The position numbers and the translations under genes are program-made. Below, one piece after another: positions 50,759 through 59,643 of a stretch of DNA of 64,000 nucleotides. The notes beneath the pieces were generated by a model. It did not search any database. It saw nothing but the letters and a program-made list of their open reading frames with translations, and had not been told where the DNA came from. This DNA is from Nocardioides sp. (GTDB lineage Bacteria > Actinomycetota > Actinomycetes > Propionibacteriales > Nocardioidaceae), in contig PBYI01000033.1 of the NCBI GenBank assembly GCA_002729525.1, positions 62,001 through 126,000 of the forward strand, read 5' to 3'. Numbering within the stretch: the stretch's first letter is position 1; each line of letters opens with the position of its first letter.

Positions 50759-51094
50759 GTGACCGAGCGCCGCACCCTGCACCTCGTGCTCCGCGGCCCC
50801 GGCGACCCGACGCTCACCTGGGCGATGACCGTCCTGTACGCCGCCAAGCAGGCGCGGCTGCGCGGCCTCACCGCCACCGCGGGTCGGGTCGAGCTGCACC
50901 CGGGCGAGCCGGACGTGGTGCCGGAGCTGTTGGAGGCGTGGCTGGTGCTCGGCACGCCCGCGCAGGCCGCGACGGACGCCGCCCCTGGGCGCCAGGCCGA
51001 CGTCGACCGGCTCGCCGAAGACGTGGTGCGCGCCGCGCAGGAGCGGGCCGACCGCGACGGCACCCGGCTGACCGTGGAGCCCGACGCCTCGTGA
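50759..51094 (+). CDS. hypothetical protein
   Basis: VTERRTLHLVLRGPGDPTLTWAMTVLYAAKQARLRGLTATAGRVELHPGEP...; GTGA overlap with the next gene. Confidence 0.65.
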   Translation: MTERRTLHLVLRGPGDPTLTWAMTVLYAAKQARLRGLTATAGRVELHPGEPDVVPELLEAWLVLGTPAQAATDAAPGRQADVDRLAEDVVRAAQERADRDGTRLTVEPDAS

Positions 51095-51477
51095 GCGGGC
51101 ACGAGCCCCCGAACCGGTGGGGCGGCCAGGACGCCCGACGCGAGCACGAGCGGCGACTGCGCGGCGAGCGCGAGCGGACCGTCGTACGGCTGGCGGCGCT
51201 CACCGACGACTACGCCGAGGTGGTCGAGGCGTCCCGGTGGACCAACGCCGACGACGAGCACGACCCCGAGGGGCAGACCATCGCCTACGAGCGTTCGCGC
51301 ACGGGTGCGCTGGGGGCGCAGACGCGGGCGCACCTGGCGGAGGTCGACGCCGCGCTCGCGCGCCTGGCTGCCGGCACGTACGGCGTGTGCGAGCGCTGCG
51401 GCCGGCCGGTCCCCGAGGAGCGCCTCGAGGCCCGGCCGACCGCCCGTACCTGTGTGCGGTGCCCGGCTACGTCCTGA
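51091..51477 (+). CDS. TraR/DksA-type C4 zinc-finger protein
   Basis: LAEVDAALARLAAGTYGVCERCGRPVPEERLEARPTARTCVRC. Confidence 0.88.
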   Translation: MSGHEPPNRWGGQDARREHERRLRGERERTVVRLAALTDDYAEVVEASRWTNADDEHDPEGQTIAYERSRTGALGAQTRAHLAEVDAALARLAAGTYGVCERCGRPVPEERLEARPTARTCVRCPATS

Positions 51478-51551
51478 TCATGTCGCCTCACCTGGGCGGA
51501 CGTGCCCGAACAGGTGAACGGCCGGGGGTGTCGGCGACCTAGGTTCGACGC

Positions 51552-51812
51552 ATGATCGGATTTCTCGTGGCAGGACTCGTCATCGGCGTGCTCGCACGCC
51601 TCATCAAGCCGGGCAAGCAGAACCTCGGCATCCTCGCGACCCTCGGCCTCGGCCTGGTCGGCTCGCTGATCGGCGGGGTGATCGCGCAGTTCTTCGGAGC
51701 CGGCAGCATCTGGGAGTTGAACGTGCTCGGGTTCGTGCTCGCCGTCGTCGCCGCGGTGCTGCTGATCGGCGTCGCCGAGAGCGTCGCCGGCAAGGACCGC
51801 GCCCGGGTCTGA
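51552..51812 (+). CDS. GlsB/YeaQ/YmgE family stress-response membrane protein
   Basis: MIGFLVAGLVIGVLARLIKPGKQNLGILATLGLGLVGSLIGGVI. Confidence 0.9.
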   Translation: MIGFLVAGLVIGVLARLIKPGKQNLGILATLGLGLVGSLIGGVIAQFFGAGSIWELNVLGFVLAVVAAVLLIGVAESVAGKDRARV

Positions 51813-51835
51813 GCCGAGCGCGCCCGCACGCACCG

Positions 51836-51871
51836 GGCCGCCACCTGCCGTCGTACCGGTGGGTGGCGGCC
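51836..51871. terminator. hairpin after the GlsB-like gene
   Basis: GGCCGCCACC ... GGTGGCGGCC, 10-bp stem. Confidence 0.6.
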
Positions 51872-51917
51872 AGCGCCTCTCCCGCTGTCGGCGGTCCGTG
51901 GCACCCTGCTCACCGCC

Positions 51918-52544
51918 ATGCCGTACGACGCCCGCCCGCCGCTCCCTGCGCCCTCGACGCCCGCCGTCCCACCGGCCCTCAGCGTCGCCAACGCGTCCTT
52001 CGTGACCGACCGCCTCCTCGTCGGCGGCGACCTCGAGTCGACCGACCCGACGCTGGCCGCCGCCCAGGTGACCGAGCTCGTCGACGCCGGCGTCACCCAC
52101 GTCCTCGACGCACGCCTGGAGTGGGACGACTCCGCCACCTGGACCCGCGCCCGCGTCTCGGCCCGGTGGGCCGGCATCGACGACTCCGGGCAGCAGGTGC
52201 CGGGGGAGTGGTTCGAGGACGTCGTCTCCTGGTGCCTGGCCGCGCTCGCCCAGCCCCGCACCAAGGTGCTGACCCACTGCCACATGGGCATCAACCGCGG
52301 CCCGAGCGTCGGCTACGCCGTGCTGCTCGGCCTCGGGTGGCACCCCGTCGAGGCGCTCGACGCCGTCCGGCGCGCACGCCCGATCGCCTACGCGGCGTAC
52401 GCCGAGGATGCCCTGCGCTGGCACCACGACCGCCACGGCACCGCCGCTGAGCAGCGCCGACGCGACCGCAAGGACGTCGCGGCGTGGCGCCGGCAGCACC
52501 ACCTCGACCTCGCGACCGTGGTCCGCCAGGTCAGGGGCGGGTAG
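51918..52544 (+). CDS. dual-specificity/tyrosine phosphatase-like protein
   Basis: HCHMGINRGPS (CX5R) catalytic loop; LVGGDLESTDP...GVTHVLDARLEWDD. Confidence 0.83.
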   Translation: MPYDARPPLPAPSTPAVPPALSVANASFVTDRLLVGGDLESTDPTLAAAQVTELVDAGVTHVLDARLEWDDSATWTRARVSARWAGIDDSGQQVPGEWFEDVVSWCLAALAQPRTKVLTHCHMGINRGPSVGYAVLLGLGWHPVEALDAVRRARPIAYAAYAEDALRWHHDRHGTAAEQRRRDRKDVAAWRRQHHLDLATVVRQVRGG

Positions 52545-52662
52545 CCCGATCGGGCCATCCGGGTAGGTCGGAGGGCCCTGATCGGGGCTGGGGTCGTGAC
52601 ACCTCCCGGGGGGACGGGTGACGATGCTGGACGGTCCTGTTCCCCGACGAAGGAGTCCCCCC

Positions 52663-53391
52663 ATGACCTCCACCTCCCGCCCGCGCGCCGCTCGCTGGGC
52701 CGGCGCCGTCCTCGCCGCCGCCCTCGTCGCCGGCCCGGTCGCCGCCGCCGCGGCCACGCCCGCCTCGGCCGCCTCCGTGTCGACCTCCGACGTCGCCGCG
52801 AAGCCGGGCACGAAGGGCAGCAAGCCCGACAAGGGCTCGAAGGGGAACAAGGGCGACAAGGGCTCGAAGGCGAAGGGCAACAAGACCGCGCAGCTGCAGC
52901 GCAAGATCGACAAGCTGGCCCGCAAGATCGAGCGCTTCACCACCGGCCGCTCCGTCCGCGGTCTCTCCGACGAGCAGGCCGCCACGGTTGCCGCCAACGG
53001 CGCCGACGACCTCGCCTACCTCGAGGAGCTCACCGCCGCGCTCGAGTCCGCCGAGACCCACGCCGACCGCAAGGCCGTCATGAAGGACCTGCGCGGGGTG
53101 AAGCCGTCCAACTACCGTCTCGCGATCAACACGCTGCGGTTCGGCGCCCGTCTCCAGGCTGTCATCGACGACCTCGCCGAGCAGACCGCGGACGACCCGG
53201 AGCTCGGCGCCGACGTCGCCGAGGCCCAGACCCAGCTCGACGACGCGACCGCCGCCGCCCTGGCCGTGCACGCGACCAGCCCGCGCTCGGACCTCCGCGC
53301 GGTCCGCGCCCAGCTCAACGCTGCCGTCCGGACCGTGAAGGCGGTGCGCGAGGCGCTCGCCGAGGAGCCCGTGGAGGAGCCGGCCCCCTGA
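52663..53391 (+). CDS. secreted protein with Lys/Gly-rich linker and helical domain
   Basis: Signal peptide ending ASAAS; PGTKGSKPDKGSKGNKGDKGSKAKGNK low-complexity segment. Confidence 0.75.
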   Translation: MTSTSRPRAARWAGAVLAAALVAGPVAAAAATPASAASVSTSDVAAKPGTKGSKPDKGSKGNKGDKGSKAKGNKTAQLQRKIDKLARKIERFTTGRSVRGLSDEQAATVAANGADDLAYLEELTAALESAETHADRKAVMKDLRGVKPSNYRLAINTLRFGARLQAVIDDLAEQTADDPELGADVAEAQTQLDDATAAALAVHATSPRSDLRAVRAQLNAAVRTVKAVREALAEEPVEEPAP

Positions 53392-53410
53392 CGGCTCTCT
53401 GACCGACACC

Positions 53411-53448
53411 CACGGGTGCCGTGCGGCCCAGGCCGCGCGGCACCCGTG
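53411..53448 (+). terminator. hairpin terminator
   Basis: CACGGGTGCCGTGCGGCC-CA-GGCCGCGCGGCACCCGTG, 18-bp stem with 1 mismatch. Confidence 0.78.
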
Positions 53449-53576
53449 CTGCGTCCGGCGCCGGGGGTGTGAAGCCACCGCCACGCCACCGCCGGCTCAC
53501 ACCGGACCCACAGACCCCGGGTGTGGTCTGGGGATCGTCGAGAACGACGTCCCCACCCACCCCAGGAGTGACCCTC

Positions 53577-54881
53577 ATGGCGCAGCACGCACCGCAGACC
53601 GTCGACGCAGCCCCGGCCGGCCAGGCCGCCCACCGCGGCCGCGGCGGGCGGTGGCGGCGTCGTACCGGTGCGGTGCTCGCCACCGCCGTGCTGGCCGTCC
53701 CCGTCACGCTCGGCACCAGCGCTGCCGCCGCCGCGCCCGCCACGCCGCAGGCCCCGGTGGCCACGCCGACCACGGCCGCCGGGCTGCTCGCGTCCAGTGC
53801 CTGGTGGTGGACCGAGACCACGCCGTACGGCCAGCAGCCGGGCTACGGCGGCGGGCCCGGTGCGGGGTCCGGCTACGGCTACGGGTACGGCTCCGACGGC
53901 AGCAGCACCGACGGCGAGGAGAGCACGTCCTCGGAGACCTCCGACGCCACCGACGAGCAGTCGACCGGACTGGTGCTCATCAGCACCGAGCTCGGGTACG
54001 ACGAGGGCGAGGCCGCCGGCTCCGGCATCATCCTGGGCAGCGACGGGCTCGTGGTCACCAACCACCACGTCGTCGAGGGGGCCACGGACATCGAGGTCAC
54101 GATCGCCACCACCGGCGAGACGTACGCGGCCACCCTGCTGGGTGCCGACGACACCCACGACGTCGCGGTGCTCCAGCTCGAGGGCGTCGACACCAGCCTC
54201 TCCGCGGTCGACACCGACACCGCCGGTGTGAGCGTCGGCGACGACGTCACCGCGGTCGGCGACGCCTACGGCGACGGAGGCTCGCTCACCGCGGCGCCCG
54301 GCGTCGTCACCGCGACCGGGGAGTCGATCACCGTCTCCGACGAGATGGGCGGCAGCGAGTCGCTCAGTGACCTCATCGAGGTGGACGCCGACATCGTCCC
54401 GGGCGACTCGGGTGGCGCCCTGCTCGACACCGACGGCGACGTTGTCGGCATGAACGTCGCGGCGTCGTCCGGGTCCGCGAACGTCACCGGCTACGTCATC
54501 CCGATCAGCACCGTCCTCGACGTCGTCGACCAGGTCGAGTCGGGCGTGGAGTCCGCCGACGTGACGATCGGCTACCCGGCCTTCCTCGGGGTCGAGCTGG
54601 CCTCGGCGACGGGCTACGGCTACGGCAGCGGGTCCGGCACCACGACCGGCCCCGGCGTGACCGTCTCCGGCGTGATCGACGACACCGCCGCCGCCGAGGC
54701 GGGCCTCACCGCGGGCGACACCATCACCTCCTTCGACGGCACCTCCGTCACCGACGCCGACGCGCTCAGCGCGGCCGTCGCCGCGCACGACCCGGGCGAG
54801 GAGGTGACGGTCACCTGGACCGACTCCAGCGGTACGTCGCAGTCCGCCACGGTCACCCTCGGCACCGGCCCGGTGGCCTGA
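53577..54881 (+). CDS. HtrA/S1C-like serine protease with C-terminal PDZ domain
   Basis: GSGIILGSDGLVVTNHHVVEGATDIEV; DDTHDVAVLQLEG; DIVPGDSGGALLDTDGDVVGMN; PDZ AAEAGLTAGDTITSFDGTSVTDADAL. Confidence 0.92.
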   Translation: MAQHAPQTVDAAPAGQAAHRGRGGRWRRRTGAVLATAVLAVPVTLGTSAAAAAPATPQAPVATPTTAAGLLASSAWWWTETTPYGQQPGYGGGPGAGSGYGYGYGSDGSSTDGEESTSSETSDATDEQSTGLVLISTELGYDEGEAAGSGIILGSDGLVVTNHHVVEGATDIEVTIATTGETYAATLLGADDTHDVAVLQLEGVDTSLSAVDTDTAGVSVGDDVTAVGDAYGDGGSLTAAPGVVTATGESITVSDEMGGSESLSDLIEVDADIVPGDSGGALLDTDGDVVGMNVAASSGSANVTGYVIPISTVLDVVDQVESGVESADVTIGYPAFLGVELASATGYGYGSGSGTTTGPGVTVSGVIDDTAAAEAGLTAGDTITSFDGTSVTDADALSAAVAAHDPGEEVTVTWTDSSGTSQSATVTLGTGPVA

Positions 54882-55057
54882 GCCGCACCACGCCGGCACC
54901 ACGCCTGACCTGCGCGGTCGTCGTCGTCGAGCAGCCCCACGGGGGTGCGGACGGCGACCGCGCAGTGGTGCGTACGTGAACGCTCGGAGAACCCTCGCGC
55001 GCACGCCGCCACGTCGCTTGAGCACCCGCGGTGCGCGGGCGGATCATCCACACCACG

Positions 55058-56269
55058 ATGGCCGCGCTCCCCGCCCCCCGCACGCTCGCGCCACGATCCG
55101 ATGTGGTCGTGGTGGGCGCCGGCGTGCTCGGTCTCGGGCACGCGGTCGAGGCCGTCCGCGCCGGCCTCCAGGTCACCGTCGTCGACGCCGAGGAGCGGCT
55201 GCTCGGGGCGTCCGTGCGCGGCTTCGGCCACGCCTGCGTGGCCGGCCAGCCCGCGCCGCTGCGTCCTGCCGCGCTCGACACCCGCGAGCGCTGGCTCGAC
55301 CTCGGCGCCCGCGCCGGCTTCTGGGTCGGCGACGCCGGCACCCTCGCCGTCGCCCGCGGCCTCGACGAGCTCGCCGTGCTCACCCAGCTGCGCGACGAGC
55401 GCGACGGCGTCGGGATCACGATGCTCGACGCCGACGACACCGCCCGCCGCCTCGGACCGGGCGCCCGCCAGGTCGTCGGCGGTGCCCTGCTCACCGAGGA
55501 CGTGCGGATCGAGCCCCGGCACGCCGTACCGGCCCTCGCCGCCTGGCTCGCGCACCAGCCCGGCGTGCGGTTCCTGTGGTCGACCCACGTGCACTCCGTG
55601 ACGGACGGGCTGGTGCAGACCTCGCGCGGCGACCTGCACGCCGACCACGCCGTCATCTGCCTCGGCCACGACCTCGACCGGCTCCTGCCCGACGTCGCCG
55701 CCGCGGCCGGCCTGCGCCGCTGCCGCCAGCACATGCTGCGACTCGCGCCACCCGACCGCACCCGCATCGCGCCCGCCGTGATCACCGGGCTGTCGATGCT
55801 GCGGCAGCCGGCCCTCGCCGCCCAGCCGGCGGCGGACGACGTACGACGCCGGATCGCCGCCGAGCGGCCCGAGCTCGTCGAGCACGACGTCGACCTGGTG
55901 CTCGCCCAACGGCCCGACGGCGACCTCGTCGTCGGCGACACCCACGACCTGCGCGCCGGCGTCGACCCATTCAGCTCGGAGTCGCTGGACCGGCTGCTGC
56001 TCGACGAGACCGCGCGGCTGCTCGGCGTACCCGGTCTGCACGTGAAGGAGCGGTGGCTGGGCGTGCACGCCGAGGGCGACGACGACGTGCTGGTGCACGC
56101 CCTGGACGCCCGCACCACCGTCGTGTCGGCCACGCACGGGGTCTCGGTCGGGCTCGGCCTCGCCGCGGACGTCGTACGCCGCGTGGTCGCCGGACGGGCG
56201 CTGCCGGCGGTGGTGCGACCCCCGGCCCGGCTGTGTTTCTTCCGGGACAACCGGGCGACGCGGTCCTAG
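55058..56269 (+). CDS. TIGR03364-like FAD-dependent oxidoreductase
   Basis: DVVVVGAGVLGLGHAVEAVRAGLQVTVVDAEERLLGASVRGFGHACVAGQ; C-term TTVVSATHGVSVGLGLAADVV. Confidence 0.83.
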   Translation: MAALPAPRTLAPRSDVVVVGAGVLGLGHAVEAVRAGLQVTVVDAEERLLGASVRGFGHACVAGQPAPLRPAALDTRERWLDLGARAGFWVGDAGTLAVARGLDELAVLTQLRDERDGVGITMLDADDTARRLGPGARQVVGGALLTEDVRIEPRHAVPALAAWLAHQPGVRFLWSTHVHSVTDGLVQTSRGDLHADHAVICLGHDLDRLLPDVAAAAGLRRCRQHMLRLAPPDRTRIAPAVITGLSMLRQPALAAQPAADDVRRRIAAERPELVEHDVDLVLAQRPDGDLVVGDTHDLRAGVDPFSSESLDRLLLDETARLLGVPGLHVKERWLGVHAEGDDDVLVHALDARTTVVSATHGVSVGLGLAADVVRRVVAGRALPAVVRPPARLCFFRDNRATRS

Positions 56270-56278
56270 CCTGGAGCG

Positions 56279-56479
56279 GTGGACACCGAACCCGTCGAGC
56301 GAGCCGTCGAGGAGCGCGGCCGCACCTGGGCCGGGCGCCGGCGCTCGCTGCGCAAGGCGGCGCGGTTCGTGCTGGTCATGGCGGTCGTCTACGTCGCGCT
56401 CGCCCAGCCGCCGGTGGTCGTGGACGCGCTCGGTGACCTGGTCGACACCGTCGCGGACGCGGCTGGCGGCGCGCCCTAG
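56279..56479 (+). CDS. small hypothetical membrane protein
   Basis: 66-aa ORF with one TM segment (FVLVMAVVYVALAQPPVVV). Confidence 0.55.
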   Translation: MDTEPVERAVEERGRTWAGRRRSLRKAARFVLVMAVVYVALAQPPVVVDALGDLVDTVADAAGGAP

Positions 56480-57129
56480 GACCGCTCCGTCGGCACCGTC
56501 ACCGCGATCTCGCCGCCCAGCGACGCGCCCTGCTGGAGGTCGAGGTCGTCGCCGGACCAGAAGCGCCCGGGGTCGTAGTAGTTGGTGGGCCGCTCAGAGT
56601 CGAGCAGCCCCATCGCCTGGTACGTCGACGCGACGACCTCCGCGCAGTAGGTCATCTCGGCGTCGGCCTTGCGGCGTACGCGACCGCGCAGCCAGCGGCC
56701 CGCGAGCCGCGCCGTGCTCGGGAACGGCGTGCCGTCGAGGCGGGCGACCGTGCGCAGGACGGCGTCCTCCATCTCGCGGCTCGGCTCGGGGTCGATCTGG
56801 CGCAGCCAGGCGCGCTGCTCGTAGCGACCGCACCACTGCACGACCGCCTCGCGCAGGTCGTGCAGCTGCACGCCGCGGTGGTGGTCGCCCGACCACACGT
56901 CGCGCAGGCCCTTGCCGAGCTCGGCGTGCCACATCAGCGGCGGCAGGTCGTCGAGCACCACCGCCATGCCGACGTGGTTGACCGGGGCGTTGGTCAGCAC
57001 CCGGATAGCGTGGTCGGCGGGCGTGCGGCCGCGGAACAGCCACAGGTCCCCGGTGCGGGTCAGCGCGACGGCCTCGTCGAGCGACAGCGCCGGCTGGTCG
57101 TCGGCGCGGTGCCGGCCTCGGGTGGACAT
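56476..57129 (-). CDS. putative permuted papain/YiiX-like cysteine peptidase-fold protein
   Basis: TGDLWLFRG...NHVGMAVVLDDLPPLMWHAELG ... MTYCAEVVASTYQAMGLL (His early, Cys late). Confidence 0.65.
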   Translation of the reverse strand: MSTRGRHRADDQPALSLDEAVALTRTGDLWLFRGRTPADHAIRVLTNAPVNHVGMAVVLDDLPPLMWHAELGKGLRDVWSGDHHRGVQLHDLREAVVQWCGRYEQRAWLRQIDPEPSREMEDAVLRTVARLDGTPFPSTARLAGRWLRGRVRRKADAEMTYCAEVVASTYQAMGLLDSERPTNYYDPGRFWSGDDLDLQQGASLGGEIAVTVPTERS

Positions 57130-57145
57130 GGGAGGAGTCTCACGC

Positions 57146-57382
57146 ATGGGTGGCGACGGAGGCGGAGGGCGTACGGCGCTCCGCGTGGCGAAGTGGCTCG
57201 GCGTCGCCGGGGTGGCCGGGGTGGCCGCGTCCGGCGTGGTGGTGGCGCGCAACCAGCGACGGCGGGCGCAGGTGACGCCCGACGAGGTGCGCGACCGGCT
57301 GCACGCGCGCTACGCCGAGGCGGAGGGCTCGGACTCGGGCGCGGGCTCCGACGCGGGCTCGGCGTCCGACTCCGGCGACTGA
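57146..57382 (+). CDS. small hypothetical membrane protein
   Basis: MGGDGGGGRTALRVAKWLGVAGVAGVAASGVVVARNQRRRAQ..., acidic Ser/Gly tail. Confidence 0.55.
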   Translation: MGGDGGGGRTALRVAKWLGVAGVAGVAASGVVVARNQRRRAQVTPDEVRDRLHARYAEAEGSDSGAGSDAGSASDSGD

Positions 57383-57433
57383 CCCTCCCCTTGTGGGGTG
57401 CGCCACTCGCGGCGACCGGTGAGGGTGGAGTGC

Positions 57434-57913
57434 ATGAAGGTCGTGGTGGCGGGCGTGTCCGGGTCGGGGAAGACGACGGTCGGACGTGCGCTGGCCGACC
57501 GGCTGGACGTGCCGTTCGTCGACGGCGACGACCTGCACCCCGAGGCGAACGTCGCGTCGATGGCCGAGGGCGTCGCGCTCGACGACGCCGCCCGGCAGCC
57601 GTGGCTGCGCTCCGTCGGCGCGTGGCTCGCCGACCACACCGACGGCGTCGTCGCCTGCTCGGCGCTCAAGCGCTCCTACCGCGACGTGCTGCGCGAGCAC
57701 GCGCCCGATGCCCGGGTGCTGCTGCTCGACGGCGACCGAGCGGTCATCGCCGAGCGCCAGGCCGATCGTCCGGGCCACTTCATGCCGACGTCGCTCCAGG
57801 ACAGCCAGTGGGCGGCGTTCGAGCCGCTCGGCGCCGACGAGGCGGGCGCGACGGTCGACGTGGCCCTCGCACCGGACGAGGTCGTCGACGCGTTCGTCCG
57901 GCAGTGCGGCTGA
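57434..57913 (+). CDS. gntK: gluconokinase
   Basis: VVVAGVSGSGKTTVGRALADRL, FVDGDDLHPEANVASMAEGVALDD, VVACSALKRSYRDVLR. Confidence 0.93.
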   Translation: MKVVVAGVSGSGKTTVGRALADRLDVPFVDGDDLHPEANVASMAEGVALDDAARQPWLRSVGAWLADHTDGVVACSALKRSYRDVLREHAPDARVLLLDGDRAVIAERQADRPGHFMPTSLQDSQWAAFEPLGADEAGATVDVALAPDEVVDAFVRQCG

Positions 57914-57922
57914 CCGGCCCGC

Positions 57923-58012
57923 TGTAACACGCCGTCCGGAGGTCTACCGCGCTGATCGATCAGTGCAGCAGATGGTCCATGGGTGCGGTAGATGGCCGAA
58001 CGACGTGTTACA
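57923..58012. repeat. imperfect 28-bp inverted repeat flanking a structured 34-nt core
   Basis: TGTAACACGCCGTCCGGAGGTCTACCGC ... GCGGTAGATGGCCGAACGACGTGTTACA; core contains CTGATCGATCAG. Confidence 0.75.
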
Positions 58013-58031
58013 TGACCGCTGAGCGCCGGCC

Positions 58032-58865
58032 TCAGACCTCCGGCTGGCACACCGGGCACCAGAACACCCGGCGCGCGGCGAGGTCGTCGGCCAGCACCCG
58101 GGCGCCGCAGCGACGGCACGGGAACCCCTGGCGCCGGTAGACGTAGTGCGCGTCGGCGCGGGTGACCCGCCCCGCGCGGGAGCGGTCGTCCGGCTCGGTG
58201 GTGACGATCCGGCCCGCGCGCACGCCGGCGCGCATCAGCACGACGAGGTCGTCCCACATCGCCTTCCAGGTCACCGGGTCGACGTCGCGGCTCGGCGTGC
58301 GCGGGTGCACGCCGTGGCGGAACAGCACCTCCGCCCGGTAGACGTTGCCGACCCCGGCGACCGACCTCTGGTCCATCAGCAGCGTGCCGATCGGCATCCG
58401 GCTGCCCGCCACCCGTGCCGCGACCTGCTCGACGTCGGCGTCGGCGCGCAGCGGGTCCGGGCCGAGCCGCGCCAGCAGCGCGTCACGCTCGGGTGAGGTC
58501 ATCAGCTCGCACGCGGTGGGCCCGCGCAGCTCCACCCAGACCGGGTCGGCGTACGACGAGCGCCCGGGCTCGGCGTCGGCGACCAGCCGCAGCCGCAGCG
58601 CGCCGCGCGGCTCCGGCGGCTCACCGGTGCCGTCGCGGAACTTCCCGTACAGGCCCAGGTGCACGTGCAGCCACACGTCGCCCTCGTCGGGGTAGTGGTG
58701 CAGCAGGTGCTTGCCCCACGCCTCGGTGCCCCCGAGCCGCTGCCCGTCGACCAGCGCGGCGCCCTCGGCGAACCGGCCCTGCGGGCTGTCGACGGCCAGC
58801 CGGCGACCGACCAGCATCCGGCGGTGCCGGTTCGCGAGCCGGTGCACGGTGTGTCCCTCGGGCAT
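58032..58865 (-). CDS. Fpg/Nei family DNA glycosylase
   Basis: MPEGHTVHRLANRHRRMLVGRRL; LLMDQRSVAGVGNVYRAEVLF; zinc finger CRRCGARV...FWCPVCQ. Confidence 0.93.
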   Translation of the reverse strand: MPEGHTVHRLANRHRRMLVGRRLAVDSPQGRFAEGAALVDGQRLGGTEAWGKHLLHHYPDEGDVWLHVHLGLYGKFRDGTGEPPEPRGALRLRLVADAEPGRSSYADPVWVELRGPTACELMTSPERDALLARLGPDPLRADADVEQVAARVAGSRMPIGTLLMDQRSVAGVGNVYRAEVLFRHGVHPRTPSRDVDPVTWKAMWDDLVVLMRAGVRAGRIVTTEPDDRSRAGRVTRADAHYVYRRQGFPCRRCGARVLADDLAARRVFWCPVCQPEV

Positions 58866-58959
58866 GACCTCGATCCTGACGCGCCCGCCGTCGCGGGAGT
58901 ACGCCCGTCGGGGCGACGGCCAGCCCGGCGCCACGGCGTTGTCGGCGCTCGCACCTACC

Positions 58960-59640
58960 GTGGTCGTCGTGGACCTGCGTGACGCCTTCGCGATGGCCGA
59001 GGACCTGGTGGAGCACCACTGCCCGCCGGGCTGGTCGGTGCAGTACGACGCCGCCCGCCGGCGCGCGGGCGTGTGCCGGTTCCGCGACCGGGTGATCGGG
59101 CTCAGTGCGCCGCTGACCGCGCTGCACGACGAGTCCGAGGTCCGCGACACGGTCCTGCACGAGATCGCCCACGCCCTCGCCGGTCCGCGGCACGGCCACG
59201 ACGAGGTCTGGCGCGAGGTCGCGCAGCGCATCGGCAGCACCGGTGAGCGGTGCGTGCCGGCCGACGCCCCGCGGGTCGAGGCGCCCTGGATCGGCGTCTG
59301 CGCGCAGGGCCACACCGCCGAGCGGTTCCGCCGTCCCGAGCGGGTGATGAGCTGCGCCCGCTGCGGCCGGGGCTTCTCCGTCGACCGGATCTTCACCTGG
59401 ACCCACGAGGGCCGGCCCGCGGTGATGCATCCCAACTACGAGGCCGAGCTCGACCAGCTGCGCCACGGCACGCGCGTGGTCCGGCTGGCTCCGGGCACAC
59501 GCGTGCGGATCACGCCGGCGGCCGGCAGCGAGCACGGCGGCCGCACCGGAACGGTGCTCAAGCGCGGCCGCACCCGCTACCACCTGCGCTGCGGGCGGCA
59601 GACCCTGACGGTGCCGTTCGCGTGGGTCGAGCGGGTCTGA
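58960..59640 (+). CDS. SprT-like metalloprotease-domain protein
   Basis: VRDTVLHEIAHALAGPRHGHDEVWREVAQRIG; C-terminal CARCGRGF. Confidence 0.85.
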   Translation: MVVVDLRDAFAMAEDLVEHHCPPGWSVQYDAARRRAGVCRFRDRVIGLSAPLTALHDESEVRDTVLHEIAHALAGPRHGHDEVWREVAQRIGSTGERCVPADAPRVEAPWIGVCAQGHTAERFRRPERVMSCARCGRGFSVDRIFTWTHEGRPAVMHPNYEAELDQLRHGTRVVRLAPGTRVRITPAAGSEHGGRTGTVLKRGRTRYHLRCGRQTLTVPFAWVERV

Positions 59641-59643
59641 GGG

